From Cohaesibacter sp. (lineage in GTDB: Bacteria; Pseudomonadota; Alphaproteobacteria; Rhizobiales; Cohaesibacteraceae), in contig JAOAQZ010000010.1 of NCBI GenBank assembly GCA_025210795.1, positions 87,251 to 151,250 on the forward strand: DNA of 64,000 nt, written 5' to 3'. This document shows, piece after piece, positions 33,848-43,991 of the stretch (the stretch's first letter is position 1; the number at the start of each line of letters is the position of its first letter). A model generated the notes under the pieces. The model was not told the origin of the DNA, searched no databases, and saw nothing but the letters and a program-made list of their open reading frames with translations. The position numbers and the translations under genes were made by a program.

Positions 33848-36073
33848 ATGACACCTACCACCCGGATCCGTTTGCTTTGGGGGATATTGGCTTTGCTGAT
33901 CATTTTGGTTGGCTTGGCTTTTGCCAGCCCCCATCTGATTAATAGCAAAGTGGTCAAGCAGCAGATTTCTCGCCAGATCTCTGACTGGACGGGCTTGCCT
34001 GTCACGGTGCGCGGTGAGCCGGTCATTACCGTTTTTCCTTATCTGACGGTCAAGCTCAAAGATGTGCAGGTAGCATCCAACCTGGGTAACGAGCAACCAC
34101 CCTTGGTGGCTATGGATAATCTGCGGGCCGAAATGTACTGGATGCCCTTGCTGGTCGGCAAGTTCAAGGTGCGGCGCTTCAATCTTGTGCGTCCCCGTTT
34201 TCATCTTGAGCGGCGCAAGGATGGCAGTCGCTCCTGGAATTTTGAAGAAGGCAATCTCTTCGCCTCTGGCAAGGCTGGGAAGTCATCTCTTGGGAATATC
34301 TCTCTTGGTCGTTTTATGATCGCCAGCGGACAAGTGCGCTACATCGATGCTGTAAAAGGACAGGACGAAAAGGTCAGCGATGCCAATCTCTCCATGCTCT
34401 GGCCCAATACAGGTCGTGCGGCAGATGTGACGGGACAATTTGTCTGGCGTGGGGAGCCCATCTCCATTGCAGCTCATTCCCAAAAGCCTATGGAGCTGAT
34501 CAATGGCGGCCTGTCGCCGCTCTCGCTTGAAGCGATCTCTACCCGCTTTGAAGCTTCAATCGAAGGGACAGCTGCTACGGTTGCTGATCTTCAGATGGAA
34601 GGAGAGTTTGCCTTTAAATCCCAATCCATGCGCTACCTGCTTGAATGGCTCGGCTATCCCGTCAAACCCGGCGCAAGCTTTGGTGCCATAGAAATGACCG
34701 CCCGCGCCAATATGGTGGGGGCTTCAGCGGCTCTGGCCGATCTGTCGCTGTCGCTTGATGACAACAAGGCAGATGGCGCCTTGCAGCTTGATTTCCGTCG
34801 CGATCGCACCCTTATTCAGGGCACTTTGGCCTATGATCAGCTCGATCTGCGCCCCTATATGGAACGTATGGAGGGCGAACCCTCTCTGCTGGATCAGGCT
34901 TTCAGTCCTCAAGATCTGGGGCGGATGGATATTGATGTGCGGCTCTCTGCCCAGCAATTGCAGCTCGGTCCGCTCAAACTTGGGAGGACCGCTGCCTCAC
35001 TGGTGACCAGAAACGGACAGGTGGCTCTCTCTATCGGTGAGGCCTTTGCCTATGGTGGACGCCTTGAAGCCAATCTGGATATGCACCCCTCAAAGCGTGA
35101 TCCTGAATGTCTGGCCAGTCACTTAAGAGCCAAAATAAGCGGCGGCCTTGCGGGCACCTTTGCGCGCGAAATGGAGCGTGTGCCTTATGTGAATGGCACC
35201 ACCTTGGCGGAGCTTGATATCGCAGGGGAGGGGAAAAATCTGCGCGATACTTTGCTCAATGCCAGTGGAGAATTGTCGGTGGTCATCACTGATGGATCTG
35301 TGAACCGCTTCAATCTTGTCAATCTGATGGACACGCTTGAAAGTGGTGAAGCGGGCGAGCCTGATGCTTTGTTTGAGGGGGGGACCGATTTTGATGTTCT
35401 GTCGGTCTCGGGATCCATGGGCAACAAGAAAGTCGTGATTGACGGGCTGCGCATGACCGCAGGCAACTTGGATATGGCCGGGTCGGCTCAGATCAGTCTT
35501 GAAAACGGAGAACTTGATTTCCCGGGACTTTTGGCGCGCTATCGCAGCTCCGACCCCGCAACTCATTCAGCGGAAGACCCTGTATTGAAGTTGCCCTTCT
35601 ATTTGGCAGGCCCCGTAAGCCTTCCCTATCTCGCCCAACTCCCCGATGAGAAAGAGCCATCAGGCAAGCAACCAGACATTCCCGTGCCGGGTGTGCCACA
35701 AGGAGCAGACATTCCCAAAGCCACGCCAGCGCAAGAGGTGAAAGAGCCTGAAAAACAGGTGAAGCCAGAGGCAAGGCAAGAGAGTATATCAGAAAAGCAA
35801 CAACCAGCCCCTAATGAGCGGCAGGATAAGGAGCAGGCACCGGCATCTAACCCGGCATCTCCCTCCGAAGCCAAACAAGAGACTACTCCAAAAGCTGAGA
35901 GACCAGAAAAAGCTACCCCTCAAGACCTAATCGCGCCGACCAAGCCGCAGGAGACTATCATCAAGCAACTAGGGCAAGCTGCGCAAGACGCCTTATCTGG
36001 ATCTGGCGGTAAGGCAGGCGAGAAAGGGGGGCTGATGGCCCCAAACCTGATCCTGACAGAGCCATCAAATTAA
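33848..36073 (+). CDS. AsmA family protein
   Basis: 741 residues. A single N-terminal membrane helix (about 9-26) leads into the AsmA start SKVVKQQISRQISDWTGLPVTVRGEPVITVFPYLTVKLKDVQVA, and the C-terminal AsmA region has SGELSVVITDGSVNRFNLVNLMDTLE at about 475-500. From about 600 the protein is a low-complexity tail rich in Pro, Glu, Lys and Gln, ending in a Gly/Lys stretch. AsmA-like proteins are bridge-like or periplasmic proteins linked to outer-membrane lipid supply; the exact role here is unknown. The ATG at 33848 has a weak GGAAT SD. It is followed by a small membrane protein gene on the same strand. Confidence 0.85.
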   Translation: MTPTTRIRLLWGILALLIILVGLAFASPHLINSKVVKQQISRQISDWTGLPVTVRGEPVITVFPYLTVKLKDVQVASNLGNEQPPLVAMDNLRAEMYWMPLLVGKFKVRRFNLVRPRFHLERRKDGSRSWNFEEGNLFASGKAGKSSLGNISLGRFMIASGQVRYIDAVKGQDEKVSDANLSMLWPNTGRAADVTGQFVWRGEPISIAAHSQKPMELINGGLSPLSLEAISTRFEASIEGTAATVADLQMEGEFAFKSQSMRYLLEWLGYPVKPGASFGAIEMTARANMVGASAALADLSLSLDDNKADGALQLDFRRDRTLIQGTLAYDQLDLRPYMERMEGEPSLLDQAFSPQDLGRMDIDVRLSAQQLQLGPLKLGRTAASLVTRNGQVALSIGEAFAYGGRLEANLDMHPSKRDPECLASHLRAKISGGLAGTFAREMERVPYVNGTTLAELDIAGEGKNLRDTLLNASGELSVVITDGSVNRFNLVNLMDTLESGEAGEPDALFEGGTDFDVLSVSGSMGNKKVVIDGLRMTAGNLDMAGSAQISLENGELDFPGLLARYRSSDPATHSAEDPVLKLPFYLAGPVSLPYLAQLPDEKEPSGKQPDIPVPGVPQGADIPKATPAQEVKEPEKQVKPEARQESISEKQQPAPNERQDKEQAPASNPASPSEAKQETTPKAERPEKATPQDLIAPTKPQETIIKQLGQAAQDALSGSGGKAGEKGGLMAPNLILTEPSN

Positions 36074-36178
36074 GCAAAAAATATTGCATCGCTCTAACCA
36101 ATTGCTCATAGCTATGGGCTAAACTGATCAAAAAGTGGAGTGAGCAGGCCAAGGCAGCAAGACAAGAAAGGCATCATC

Positions 36179-36439
36179 ATGCTTCTGGCGCGTATTGTGA
36201 CAAGTTTTGGCAAAATACTGTTTGCATCGCTGATCACCGGCACCGTTCTGGCAGCTTTGGGCATCACAACAGATGATATCTTCCCCGGAGCAAAACCGTT
36301 TCTGGATCAAATGACGGATATGCTGGAATTGGCTCTCAACTGGCTGATCATCTGGTCTATTCCCAACATTCTTGTTGGTGCCATTGTCATCATTCCCATC
36401 TGGATCATTCTTGTCGCCTTCGGCCCCAAAGGAAAATGA
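36179..36439 (+). CDS. Small membrane protein (DUF6460-like)
   Basis: 86 residues with two hydrophobic segments (about 8-25, and 47-78 probably as one long or two short helices), separated by an amphipathic stretch with TTDDIFPGAKPFLDQMTDML. I match this loosely to DUF6460 proteins of Hyphomicrobiales. The ATG at 36179 has AAGAAAGG eight bases upstream, better than the GTG at 36140. It is convergent with the acetyltransferase gene (19-base gap). Function unknown. Confidence 0.65.
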   Translation: MLLARIVTSFGKILFASLITGTVLAALGITTDDIFPGAKPFLDQMTDMLELALNWLIIWSIPNILVGAIVIIPIWIILVAFGPKGK

Positions 36440-36458
36440 TCACGCGGGCAACAATGCT

Positions 36459-36908
36459 CTAATCGCCGCGCTTTGAGGGATCAATCCATTTTTCCATAAG
36501 CTTGCAAGAGCTGGGCTGATAGCCAAGCTGGTCGTAGAATTGCAACACGGCATGATTATCCCCCCGCACCAGCAATTGCATCTTCCACACCCCTTGCGAA
36601 AGCTGCCAGTTCTCTGCAGCATCCATGGTCTGCCGCCCAAGACCCTCTGCGCGATGGTCAGGCGAGACTGAAAGATAATAGACCCATCCCCGATGGCCAT
36701 CATGGCCCACCATGACAGAGGCAAGAATGGCACCATCCTCATGTTGGCTATCACGCCCCACCAGCAAGGTGGAAGTGGGTTTTGCGCGCGCAAAGGCAAT
36801 ATCGTTGTAAGGATCATTCCAGGGGCGCGTAAGGCCGCAAGCCTGCCATAGGGCGATCACCTCGTTCACGTCTTCGTCTTTAATCTCGCAAAATTCAAGC
36901 GATAGCAT
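36459..36908 (-). CDS. ypeA: GNAT family acetyltransferase (YpeA-like)
   Basis: 149 residues. The order of segments follows E. coli YpeA closely: EVIALWQACGLTRPWNDPYNDI, GHDGHRGWVYYLSVSPDHRAEGLGRQ (acetyl-CoA loop R-x-x-G-x-G form) and NHAVLQFYDQLGYQ. The substrate is unknown. The ATG at 36908 has TAGGGC eight bases upstream and lies 10 bases after the FAD oxidase stop; the ATG at 36929 would overlap that gene. It is co-transcribed with the FAD oxidase. Confidence 0.85.
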   Translation of the reverse strand: MLSLEFCEIKDEDVNEVIALWQACGLTRPWNDPYNDIAFARAKPTSTLLVGRDSQHEDGAILASVMVGHDGHRGWVYYLSVSPDHRAEGLGRQTMDAAENWQLSQGVWKMQLLVRGDNHAVLQFYDQLGYQPSSCKLMEKWIDPSKRGD

Positions 36909-36918
36909 AGCAAAAGCC

Positions 36919-38385
36919 CTATTGTTCATTTGGCAGCAATTTGCCCGGATTCATCAAACCCTTGGGATCAAACTGGCGTTTAATGGCGCGCATCAGATCA
37001 AGCTCGATCGGATCTTTCACGCCGGGCAGCAAATCACGTTTGAGAAGCCCAATGCCATGCTCGGCCGAGATGGACCCGCCCATATCGCTGACAATGGCAT
37101 GGACCTTTTCGTTGATCTCTTCCCACCGGGCAAGAAAGGCGTCCTTATCGGCCCCAACTGGCTGGGAGATGTTAAAATGCAAATTGCCATCGCCCATATG
37201 ACCAAAGGGAACAGGGCGGCAGCCGGGAAGGGCCTCCTTGCATGCGGGCAGAGCCCGGTCGAGAAAGGCTGGGACTTGCGAGACTGGCACCGAGATATCA
37301 TGCTTGATCGAGCCGCCTTCTGCGCGCTGGACCTCGCTCATACCATGGCGAAGCGCCCAGAAATCGCTGGCCTGCTGCTGACTTTCTGCAAGCGCGGCAT
37401 CGTCAACCAATCCCTCTTCAAAGCTTTGGGCAAAGATGGCCTCGATCAAAGCGCGGCTATCAAGGGCCTTGGTGGTCGCCGTGACTTCAACAAGGCAATA
37501 CCAAGGATGCGGATCTGCCAGCGGATCACGCGCACCAGGAAGATGGGCTAGCACAAAATCCATCCCCATGCGCGGCATCAACTCAAAGCCGGTCAGCATG
37601 GAGCCAGCATGATTGCGCGCCAGATTAAAAAGCTTAAGCGCCTGATGAGGGTCGGCCACACCGGCAAAGGCCACTTCCTGCTGCAACGGCTTGGGAAAGA
37701 GCTTGAGCGAGGCTGCCGTAATCACCCCAAGGCTGCCTTCCGCGCCAATGAAGAGATGCTTGAGGTCATAGCCCGTATTGTCCTTGCGCAAAGAGCGGAG
37801 GCCGTTCCACAAGCGCCCGTCGGGCAAAACAACCTCCAGTCCCAAAACAAGATCGCGCATATTACCATAGGCCAGCACGCCAGTGCCGCCCGCATTGGTG
37901 GAGAGATTGCCCCCAATCTGGCAAGAGCCTTGCGCACCCAAAGAGAGGGGGAAAAACCGACCGGCATCCTCGGCAGCCTGTTGCAAAACTTCCAGAATAA
38001 CCCCGGCTTCAACAATGGCTACATTGCTGTCTGCATCAATCTCGCGAATGGTTTTAAGCCGCTCAAGCGAGAGGATGATCTGATCACCGCTCGCATCCGG
38101 CACCTGCCCGCCAACAAGACCGGTATTGCCCCCTTGGGGAACGATAGCCAGATTGTTGTCATAGGCATATTTCATCACCGCAGAGACTTCCGCGCTTGTC
38201 CCCGGTTTAAGCACCAATGGAGTACAGCCATGGAACTTGTCGCGCAATTCCTCGCAATAGGGCGCAACATCCTGTGCTGCAGTTAGGCAATTGCCAGCAC
38301 CAATCAATCTGGAAAAGTGATCAATATGCTCGGCTTTTGGCTGATTGGAGGAGGGGGAAGCAGAAGAGACGGGCTTTGAAGTCAC
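36919..38385 (-). CDS. FAD-linked oxidase / D-2-hydroxyacid dehydrogenase (GlcD-like)
   Basis: 488 residues from a GTG at 38385. The FAD-binding (PCMH/FAD_binding_4) domain shows VPQGGNTGLVGGQVPD and GGNLSTNAGGTGVLAYGNMRDLVLGLEVVLPDG; the C-terminal FAD-oxidase domain has PFGHMGDGNLHFNI and ISAEHGIGLLKRDLL, typical of D-2-hydroxyglutarate / D-lactate dehydrogenases with flavin and a metal at the active site. The substrate is probably a D-2-hydroxyacid. The start is uncertain: no ATG exists near the N-terminus, and a TTG at 38445 is the other option. Confidence 0.87.
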   Translation of the reverse strand: MTSKPVSSASPSSNQPKAEHIDHFSRLIGAGNCLTAAQDVAPYCEELRDKFHGCTPLVLKPGTSAEVSAVMKYAYDNNLAIVPQGGNTGLVGGQVPDASGDQIILSLERLKTIREIDADSNVAIVEAGVILEVLQQAAEDAGRFFPLSLGAQGSCQIGGNLSTNAGGTGVLAYGNMRDLVLGLEVVLPDGRLWNGLRSLRKDNTGYDLKHLFIGAEGSLGVITAASLKLFPKPLQQEVAFAGVADPHQALKLFNLARNHAGSMLTGFELMPRMGMDFVLAHLPGARDPLADPHPWYCLVEVTATTKALDSRALIEAIFAQSFEEGLVDDAALAESQQQASDFWALRHGMSEVQRAEGGSIKHDISVPVSQVPAFLDRALPACKEALPGCRPVPFGHMGDGNLHFNISQPVGADKDAFLARWEEINEKVHAIVSDMGGSISAEHGIGLLKRDLLPGVKDPIELDLMRAIKRQFDPKGLMNPGKLLPNEQ

Positions 38386-38958
38386 GACCGGGCCTATAGA
38401 TGAAATAAAGGGAAAATGCGTATAGCAATATGGAGCTATGTCCAAAAGCTTGGGCCAGAAAATGATGCAAATCCATGCAACTGAACTAACCTAGCCCGCA
38501 GATCCTGTTTTGTCACCTTCCATTGGGTCATGAAGAGGAAAGAAGTATCTGCCGTATGGGAAAGAGGAGCAAAGCAACGGGAAAGACTGAGAAAAAAGGT
38601 CGCAGTGGTTAGGCAGGTAAAGCGGATTTGATCGAAGATTCCGCACAATATATGGTAATGTCAGTGCTAGAAGAGGTATGATTTCACCATGCACACTACT
38701 GAAATGTGGCCTCTTTTAATTATGCGAATCATTTGCGTAGTTTTACGGTTTCGTGTTTAGGTGAAATTAATAATTTTTACACAGTTTTGTCTAAAAATTA
38801 GAGTTTACTAACATAGTTAGGGAAGTGGACCGACTGAAAAGACTGCAAATTCAAAAAAGTGATCACATTATTGCGAAAAAGATGGTCGTGGGGACCAAAA
38901 GTCTATATTTTATCCTTCGCAACAATTGATGATTGCATCACAGCAAGGGGACAGCTGG
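38386..38958. other. Divergent intergenic region upstream of tetR
   Basis: About 570 bases, AT-rich in the half nearer the regulator, with no supported gene. A perfect palindrome CTAAC-ATA-GTTAG (38808-38820) lies about 140 bases before the TetR start and is a possible TetR operator for autoregulation. Confidence 0.4.
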
Positions 38959-39648
38959 ATGCCTGAAGCAGGTAAAAATCAGTTGAAGCGGCCTGTTCGT
39001 AGAATGAACAGCACGTTTCGGCGCCAGGAAATAATCAATGCCGCTTTTTCATGTATTGAAGAAGCCGGTCATCTTTCTCTTTCGACAACAGAGCTTGCCT
39101 CTATGGTCGGAATCTCTCAACCCGCCATTTTCCGCCATTTTCGCTCAAAGCAGCAATTATATGATGCGATTCTGGATGAGGCCAACTCCCGTATTTTGGA
39201 GCGCTTGAAAAGCCTGATTGGCCAGGCAGAGCAATGGAAAGATCCATTGGCTCTGGTCAACAGCGTCATGGCGGCCATGGCAGCAGATTTTCGTGATCAA
39301 CCGGGCATTTGGCTGGCTTTGATCTTTAGCCGCAATTTGCGCGAAAAGGGTGTGGCCCCTGATCGCTCCAAATGCGCCGCAAATCAGCTACGCTATACGC
39401 TCGAGAAAATTTGCACCAAAGCCGTGGATGCAGGTGTACTGGAGCAATCCAGCAAGCCACAATTGATGAGTGATATTCTCGTCTCGCTGTTATTTGGTAT
39501 GGGGCAGGAATGGCTTAATAGAGAGCGTGGCTATGACCTGCCGCAAAAGGCCGGTTATGCTATTGAGACTTTCCTCAATGGCCACCGCACACTTGATGAG
39601 AGTGGGCAACAAGACGCAGCCTCAGTCCACCTGACGGCAATTGCCTAG
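38959..39648 (+). CDS. TetR family transcriptional regulator
   Basis: 229 residues. The helix-turn-helix is at about 20-65: RRQEIINAAFSCIEEAGHLSLSTTELASMVGISQPAIFRHFRSKQQLYDAIL. The C-terminal ligand domain is of the broad TetR_C type, and its ligand cannot be read. The start at 38959 has AAGGGGAC eight bases upstream, stronger than the ATG at 38929. It is divergent from the FAD oxidase, which could be a target. Confidence 0.85.
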   Translation: MPEAGKNQLKRPVRRMNSTFRRQEIINAAFSCIEEAGHLSLSTTELASMVGISQPAIFRHFRSKQQLYDAILDEANSRILERLKSLIGQAEQWKDPLALVNSVMAAMAADFRDQPGIWLALIFSRNLREKGVAPDRSKCAANQLRYTLEKICTKAVDAGVLEQSSKPQLMSDILVSLLFGMGQEWLNRERGYDLPQKAGYAIETFLNGHRTLDESGQQDAASVHLTAIA

Positions 39649-39732
39649 CAAGTGAGAGCAATGTAAAAGACCGCCCGCGGGCTCTCGCTCTCTGTCTGCC
39701 TTGACAGGCTGGTGCGTAAGGCTAGTAAATAT

Positions 39733-39770
39733 GAAAAATCCGGATTGGTGGCAACCAGTCCGGATTTTTC
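39733..39770. terminator. Strong bidirectional terminator after tetR
   Basis: A stem of 17 bp or more (GAAAAATCCGGATTGGT with ACCAGTCCGGATTTTTC, one G-T pair) with loop GGCA-like, flanked by A5 and T5. It ends tetR transcription. The rest of the gap to fabI (39771-40101) has no supported gene. Confidence 0.85.
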
Positions 39771-40101
39771 ATATGACTGTTCTGGTGACTCTATCTGGGA
39801 TTATCACCAGATTGCGCCGGAACCGGCCCGTCTTGAATGACAAACAGCCTTGCAGTTAAGAAATTGTAACAAAGTTTGAGCATAACACGGTGGCCTGCCG
39901 CCATTTAGCCATTGCAATTGCAAGCCTTTCTGGTGGATAAAGACCAAATATTAAAAAGCGAAGGGCAGGGTCTCCCCTGCCTTTGCAGTGTAAAGGCACT
40001 GCCCGGGGCAATGGCTCTGGCTGCTTCCTACAATACTGTCGGCTTGGTGTGACGCCTGATTTTCAGTGCGCGGCCACCAGACAGGATACAAGAGGGATTC
40101 A

Positions 40102-40920
40102 ATGTCTGATAAGCCTCAATTGATGAAGGGCAAACGTGGCCTGGTCATGGGTGTGGCAAACACCCGCTCGATTGCATGGGGAATTGCGCAAGCCTGTGCT
40201 GAAGCCGGTGCCGAACTCGCATTCACTTACCAGGGCGATGCGCTGAAAAAGCGCGTGGAGCCATTGGCCGAGAAATTGGGGGCCTTTGTTGCAGGTCATT
40301 GCGATGTAACCGATGGCGAATCCATCGATGCAGTTTTTGCAAATATCGAGAAAGAGTGGGGCAAGCTGGACTTTGTGGTTCACTGCATCGCCTATTCTGA
40401 CAAGGAAGAGCTGACAGGGCGCTATGTTGATACCAGCCCTGAAAACTTTGCTCAGTCCATGTTCATTTCCTGCTATTCCTTTACCGCAATTGCCCAGCGT
40501 GCGGAAAAGCTGATGGGCGACGGTGGCTCCATGCTGACCCTGACATATTATGGCGCAGAGAAAGTGATGCCCCATTATAATGTCATGGGTGTTGCCAAGT
40601 CTGCGCTTGAAACATCGGTTCGCTATCTGGCTGAAGATCTGGGCAAGCAGAATATTCGCGTCAATGCCATCTCTGCCGGTCCGATCAAAACCCTTGCCGC
40701 TTCCGGCATCGGTGATTTCCGCTATATCCTGAAATGGAACGAGTATAACTCGCCTCTGCGCCGCACCGTCACCATTGATGAAGTGGGCGATTCAGCAGTT
40801 TACTTCCTCTCCGACTATTCCCGCGGTGTCACCGGCGAAGTCCATCATGTGGATTCCGGTTATCACTGCGTTGGCATGAAAGCGGTGGATGCACCGGATA
40901 TTTCGGTCAACAAGGATTAA
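40102..40920 (+). CDS. fabI: Enoyl-[acyl-carrier-protein] reductase (NADH)
   Basis: 272 residues. The short-chain-type NADH site shows GVANTRSIAWGIAQACAEAGAELAFTY; catalytic residues align with E. coli FabI as Tyr149, Tyr159 and Lys166 in YYGAEKVMPHYNVMGVAKSALE. It reduces trans-2-enoyl-ACP in each round of fatty acid elongation and is the usual target of triclosan-type inhibitors. SD GAGGGA precedes the ATG at 40102. Single gene with its own terminator; no fabA/fabB neighbour. Confidence 0.95.
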   Translation: MSDKPQLMKGKRGLVMGVANTRSIAWGIAQACAEAGAELAFTYQGDALKKRVEPLAEKLGAFVAGHCDVTDGESIDAVFANIEKEWGKLDFVVHCIAYSDKEELTGRYVDTSPENFAQSMFISCYSFTAIAQRAEKLMGDGGSMLTLTYYGAEKVMPHYNVMGVAKSALETSVRYLAEDLGKQNIRVNAISAGPIKTLAASGIGDFRYILKWNEYNSPLRRTVTIDEVGDSAVYFLSDYSRGVTGEVHHVDSGYHCVGMKAVDAPDISVNKD

Positions 40921-40960
40921 GAGGCGGGCTTTCGCCCATCTCTCTTTGTCAAAAGCTTTT

Positions 40961-40997
40961 AAAAGGCCCGGCGCTCAATTGACGCCGGGCCTTTTTT
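40961..40997 (+). terminator. Rho-independent terminator of fabI
   Basis: Stem AAAAGGCCCGGCG / CGCCGGGCCTTTT with a 9-base loop and T6. Confidence 0.9.
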
Positions 40998-41077
40998 CTT
41001 CGCACCATGGAGATGAGCTAAGGGGAAGATCCCCGATTCGATCTCAACGGCGCAGGTCTTAGGTGCGGGCAGGTGTG

Positions 41078-41674
41078 ATGCAGTCTCATCCTCTTTATTT
41101 TATACGGCATGGCCAGACCGACTGGAATGCCGAGAACCGTCTGCAGGGCCAGCAGGATATCCCGCTCAATGAGAAGGGGAGGGAGCAGGCGCTCAGAAAT
41201 GGCGCGACCCTTGCAGATCACCTGCCCGATCCCGCCTGTTATGCTCTTTATGTCAGCCCAATGCTAAGAACCCGCCAGACCTGCCATCTTATGCTTAAAG
41301 CCGCAAAGTGGGACTTGCCCCCTTATGCTGTCCAACCTCAGATCGAAGAGCAATTGATAGAGCTAACTTTTGGCGACTGGGAAGGGCAGACAATGAAGGA
41401 AATTGGAGCCATGGCCCCTGATCTTGCCAAAGCACGTGAAGAAGATAAATGGAACATGGTGCCACCTGAAGGGGAGAGCTATGCCATGCTCTCGTCCCGT
41501 ATTATCCCTTTCTTAAAGCAACTTTCCGGCCCTTCTATTCTCGTCTCCCATGGTTGCGTGCTGCGGGTGGTACGCCAATATCTTGAGCAACACGCCCCTC
41601 ATGAGGCCGCATTTCTTGAAACACCTCAGGACCAAATCTACCTTTGGGACGGGAGCCACTCCCACTGGCTTTAG
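41078..41674 (+). CDS. Histidine phosphatase family protein
   Basis: 198 residues. The phosphohistidine motif is RHGQTDWNAENRLQGQQDIPLNEKG with His near residue 10 as nucleophile; the second catalytic His lies in ILVSHGCVLRVV, and the ELTFGDWEGQT segment holds the proton-donor Glu. It belongs to the phosphoglycerate mutase-like branch of small phosphatases; the substrate is not evident. The ATG at 41078 has AGG four bases upstream; a GTG at 41063 is an alternative. Confidence 0.85.
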   Translation: MQSHPLYFIRHGQTDWNAENRLQGQQDIPLNEKGREQALRNGATLADHLPDPACYALYVSPMLRTRQTCHLMLKAAKWDLPPYAVQPQIEEQLIELTFGDWEGQTMKEIGAMAPDLAKAREEDKWNMVPPEGESYAMLSSRIIPFLKQLSGPSILVSHGCVLRVVRQYLEQHAPHEAAFLETPQDQIYLWDGSHSHWL

Positions 41675-42012
41675 GTGGAGAAAATCAGCGCTTGTGTATA
41701 AAAATACTTGGCAAAATTTTCACCTCAACATTATTAAAACACTTGTTATTTCAATGCTTTGATGAGATGGAGACACTTTAGTTCAAATTGTCGTAAAGTT
41801 GCGTGCTTAAAACAGAGAAAGCGGCAAGATCTGCTTGTTAAAACAAACGGTGTGAAGAGGACTGAAAAACGCACCGGCATAGAGTTAAGGCGGACGGCCC
41901 AAAGGGGATGCCTTTATCTGATATGGCTGCAACCTGGGCAGGGAGCTGGTGCAATTTCAAAATCCGCCTTCATAACTCTGACAGGGCCTTTGCCTTTAAA
42001 GGGATGGGGATT
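41675..42012. other. Intergenic region before a secreted protein gene
   Basis: About 340 bases with no supported gene, terminator or recognised site. ORFs here overlap one another and lack SD sites. Confidence 0.35.
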
Positions 42013-42558
42013 ATGACAATAAAAGCGCGTTCATATAGCACTAATCTGGGGCTGATGCTTGCCTGCTCAGTAATGTTTGGCGCAATCGGGCCGGCCAATG
42101 CTTTCCAACTGGCCCAGAATTTGGCCAATCGCACTTATGTATGCGATGGCGGTCAGGAAAATGGTGGTGCCGATTACTGGTTTAAAGCCAACACAACTAC
42201 GATTGAGCGCGCCGACCCTCGCTTTTCCAGCACGCGTGTAATCTTTCAGCTTGGCTCTGGCCATAAGGGCAAGCTGGAAAGCCATTGGAGCTATGAAACC
42301 CTCAGTCAGAAAAACGGCAATCGGGTTATGCTCTATGAGCGGTTATCCCTGCGCTCTTCTGTTCAAACCCAGCATATCTATCGCACTTACGAGCTTTTCC
42401 GGCAATCGGGCAAAACGCACCTAACCATCTATGATGGTGTGAACGGGGCGCGAGACTGGAAGATGAAAGTGACAAGGCGATGCAGGGCTCCGGGTATGAG
42501 CAGACGAGCCTATGTCGTGCGCAAAATGCCAAATTCTTACTGGACACCACAAAATTAG
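42013..42558 (+). CDS. Secreted hypothetical protein
   Basis: 181 residues with a signal peptide (about 1-28, LGLMLACSVMFGAIGPANA). The mature protein is beta-rich with two cysteines (YVCDGG and RRCRAPG), perhaps a disulfide, and a basic C-terminus. The WFKANTTTIERADPRF and SHWSYETLSQ segments do not recall a known family. The ATG at 42013 follows GGGGATT; an ATG at 42004 is in frame. Exported, function unknown. Confidence 0.6.
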   Translation: MTIKARSYSTNLGLMLACSVMFGAIGPANAFQLAQNLANRTYVCDGGQENGGADYWFKANTTTIERADPRFSSTRVIFQLGSGHKGKLESHWSYETLSQKNGNRVMLYERLSLRSSVQTQHIYRTYELFRQSGKTHLTIYDGVNGARDWKMKVTRRCRAPGMSRRAYVVRKMPNSYWTPQN

Positions 42559-42784
42559 GTGCGAAATGACGCGAAAGAGGGGTCAGATAAGGGGCCAAAT
42601 GCGGGAATGATGGCAAGTGAAGGGCGAGCAACGCGCCTTGATAGCCCACAAGACCGAATTTGGCTCAAGTTTCGGCAAGAGCATGTTTGACCTTTGCCCC
42701 CTCTCTCTTTAAAACCCAATGGTGAAAATCCATTAACTTTTGCCAGAGCCAAACGCTCTGGCTGACGCATGAGTATTCCTGACG

Positions 42785-43876
42785 ATGTCGCATAATTCTT
42801 TTGGCCACCTGTTCCGCGTGACCACTTGGGGCGAGAGCCACGGCCCCGCTATTGGTTGCGTGGTGGATGGGTGCCCGTCTCGCATCGCAATCAGCGCTGA
42901 AGAAATCCAGAAAGATCTGGATCGCCGTCGCCCCGGCCAGTCAAAATTTACGACCCAGCGCCGTGAGCCTGATCAGGTAAAAATCCTCTCAGGTGTCTTT
43001 GCAGACCCTGAAACAGGCGAGCAGGTCACAACCGGCACTTCTATCGGGTTAATGATTGAAAATACCGATCAGCGGTCCAAGGATTATGGCGATATTGCAG
43101 AGCGCTATCGCCCCGGCCATGCCGATTTCACCTATGATGCAAAATACGGCATTCGTGATTATCGCGGCGGTGGTCGCTCCTCTGCCCGTGAGACTGCCAT
43201 GCGGGTAGCCGCAGGCGGCATTGCGCGCAAAGTAGTGCCGCATATCACCATTCGTGGGGCCCTTGTGCAAATGGGCCCGCACAAGATCAATCGCGCCAAT
43301 TGGGACTGGAACGAGGTCGATAACAATCCGTTCTTTTGCCCCGATAAGGAAGCTGCAAGCCTGTGGGCAGACTATCTTGATGATATTCGCAAACAGGGTT
43401 CTTCCATCGGCGCGGTCGTGGAAGTGGTCGCCAGCGGTGTGCCCGCCGGTCTGGGCGCCCCGATTTATGCTAAACTGGATCAGGATATAGCCTCGGCCAT
43501 GATGTCTATTAATGCCGTAAAGGGCGTTGAAATTGGCAATGGTTTTGAAGCTGCTTGCCTGACGGGCGAAGAAAATGCCGACGAAATGCGCATCGGGCCA
43601 GATGGCAAGCCGGTCTTTGGCTCCAACCATGCAGGCGGTATTCTGGGCGGTATTTCCACGGGAGAAGAGGTGGTGGTGCGCTTTGCGATCAAGCCGACCT
43701 CCTCAATTCTGACGCCCAAAAAATCCATCACCCGCTCTGGTGAGGAAGTGGATGTGATGACAAAGGGCCGTCATGACCCCTGTGTCGGAATACGGGCTGT
43801 GCCTGTCGGTGAGGCGATGCTCGCCTGCGTTCTGGCAGATCACACTATGCTTCATCGGGCGCAGCAGGGACGCTAG
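42785..43876 (+). CDS. aroC: Chorismate synthase
   Basis: 363 residues. Family signatures are all present: [25 protein letters not shown] (residues 7-31), [32 protein letters not shown] and [14 protein letters not shown]. It needs reduced FMN and makes chorismate from EPSP, the last shared step to aromatic amino acids and folate. The next gene makes a riboflavin (hence FMN) precursor, a sensible pairing. The gap to ribBX is 115 bases on the same strand. Confidence 0.96.
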   Translation: MSHNSFGHLFRVTTWGESHGPAIGCVVDGCPSRIAISAEEIQKDLDRRRPGQSKFTTQRREPDQVKILSGVFADPETGEQVTTGTSIGLMIENTDQRSKDYGDIAERYRPGHADFTYDAKYGIRDYRGGGRSSARETAMRVAAGGIARKVVPHITIRGALVQMGPHKINRANWDWNEVDNNPFFCPDKEAASLWADYLDDIRKQGSSIGAVVEVVASGVPAGLGAPIYAKLDQDIASAMMSINAVKGVEIGNGFEAACLTGEENADEMRIGPDGKPVFGSNHAGGILGGISTGEEVVVRFAIKPTSSILTPKKSITRSGEEVDVMTKGRHDPCVGIRAVPVGEAMLACVLADHTMLHRAQQGR

Positions 43877-43991
43877 GCTCCCTTTCTTTGAAATTGACCG
43901 GCTAAAGGCCAAAACCAGCGCCAAGGCTGGTAAGCAGACAATAAAGACAAAGGTGCCTGGCACCGCGACGGGAAATTAAGGGACAGATCGA

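Noticed and set aside
43877..43991. FMN riboswitch before ribBX
   Set aside because: The spacer between aroC and ribBX is only 115 bases and lacks the conserved RFN-element blocks.
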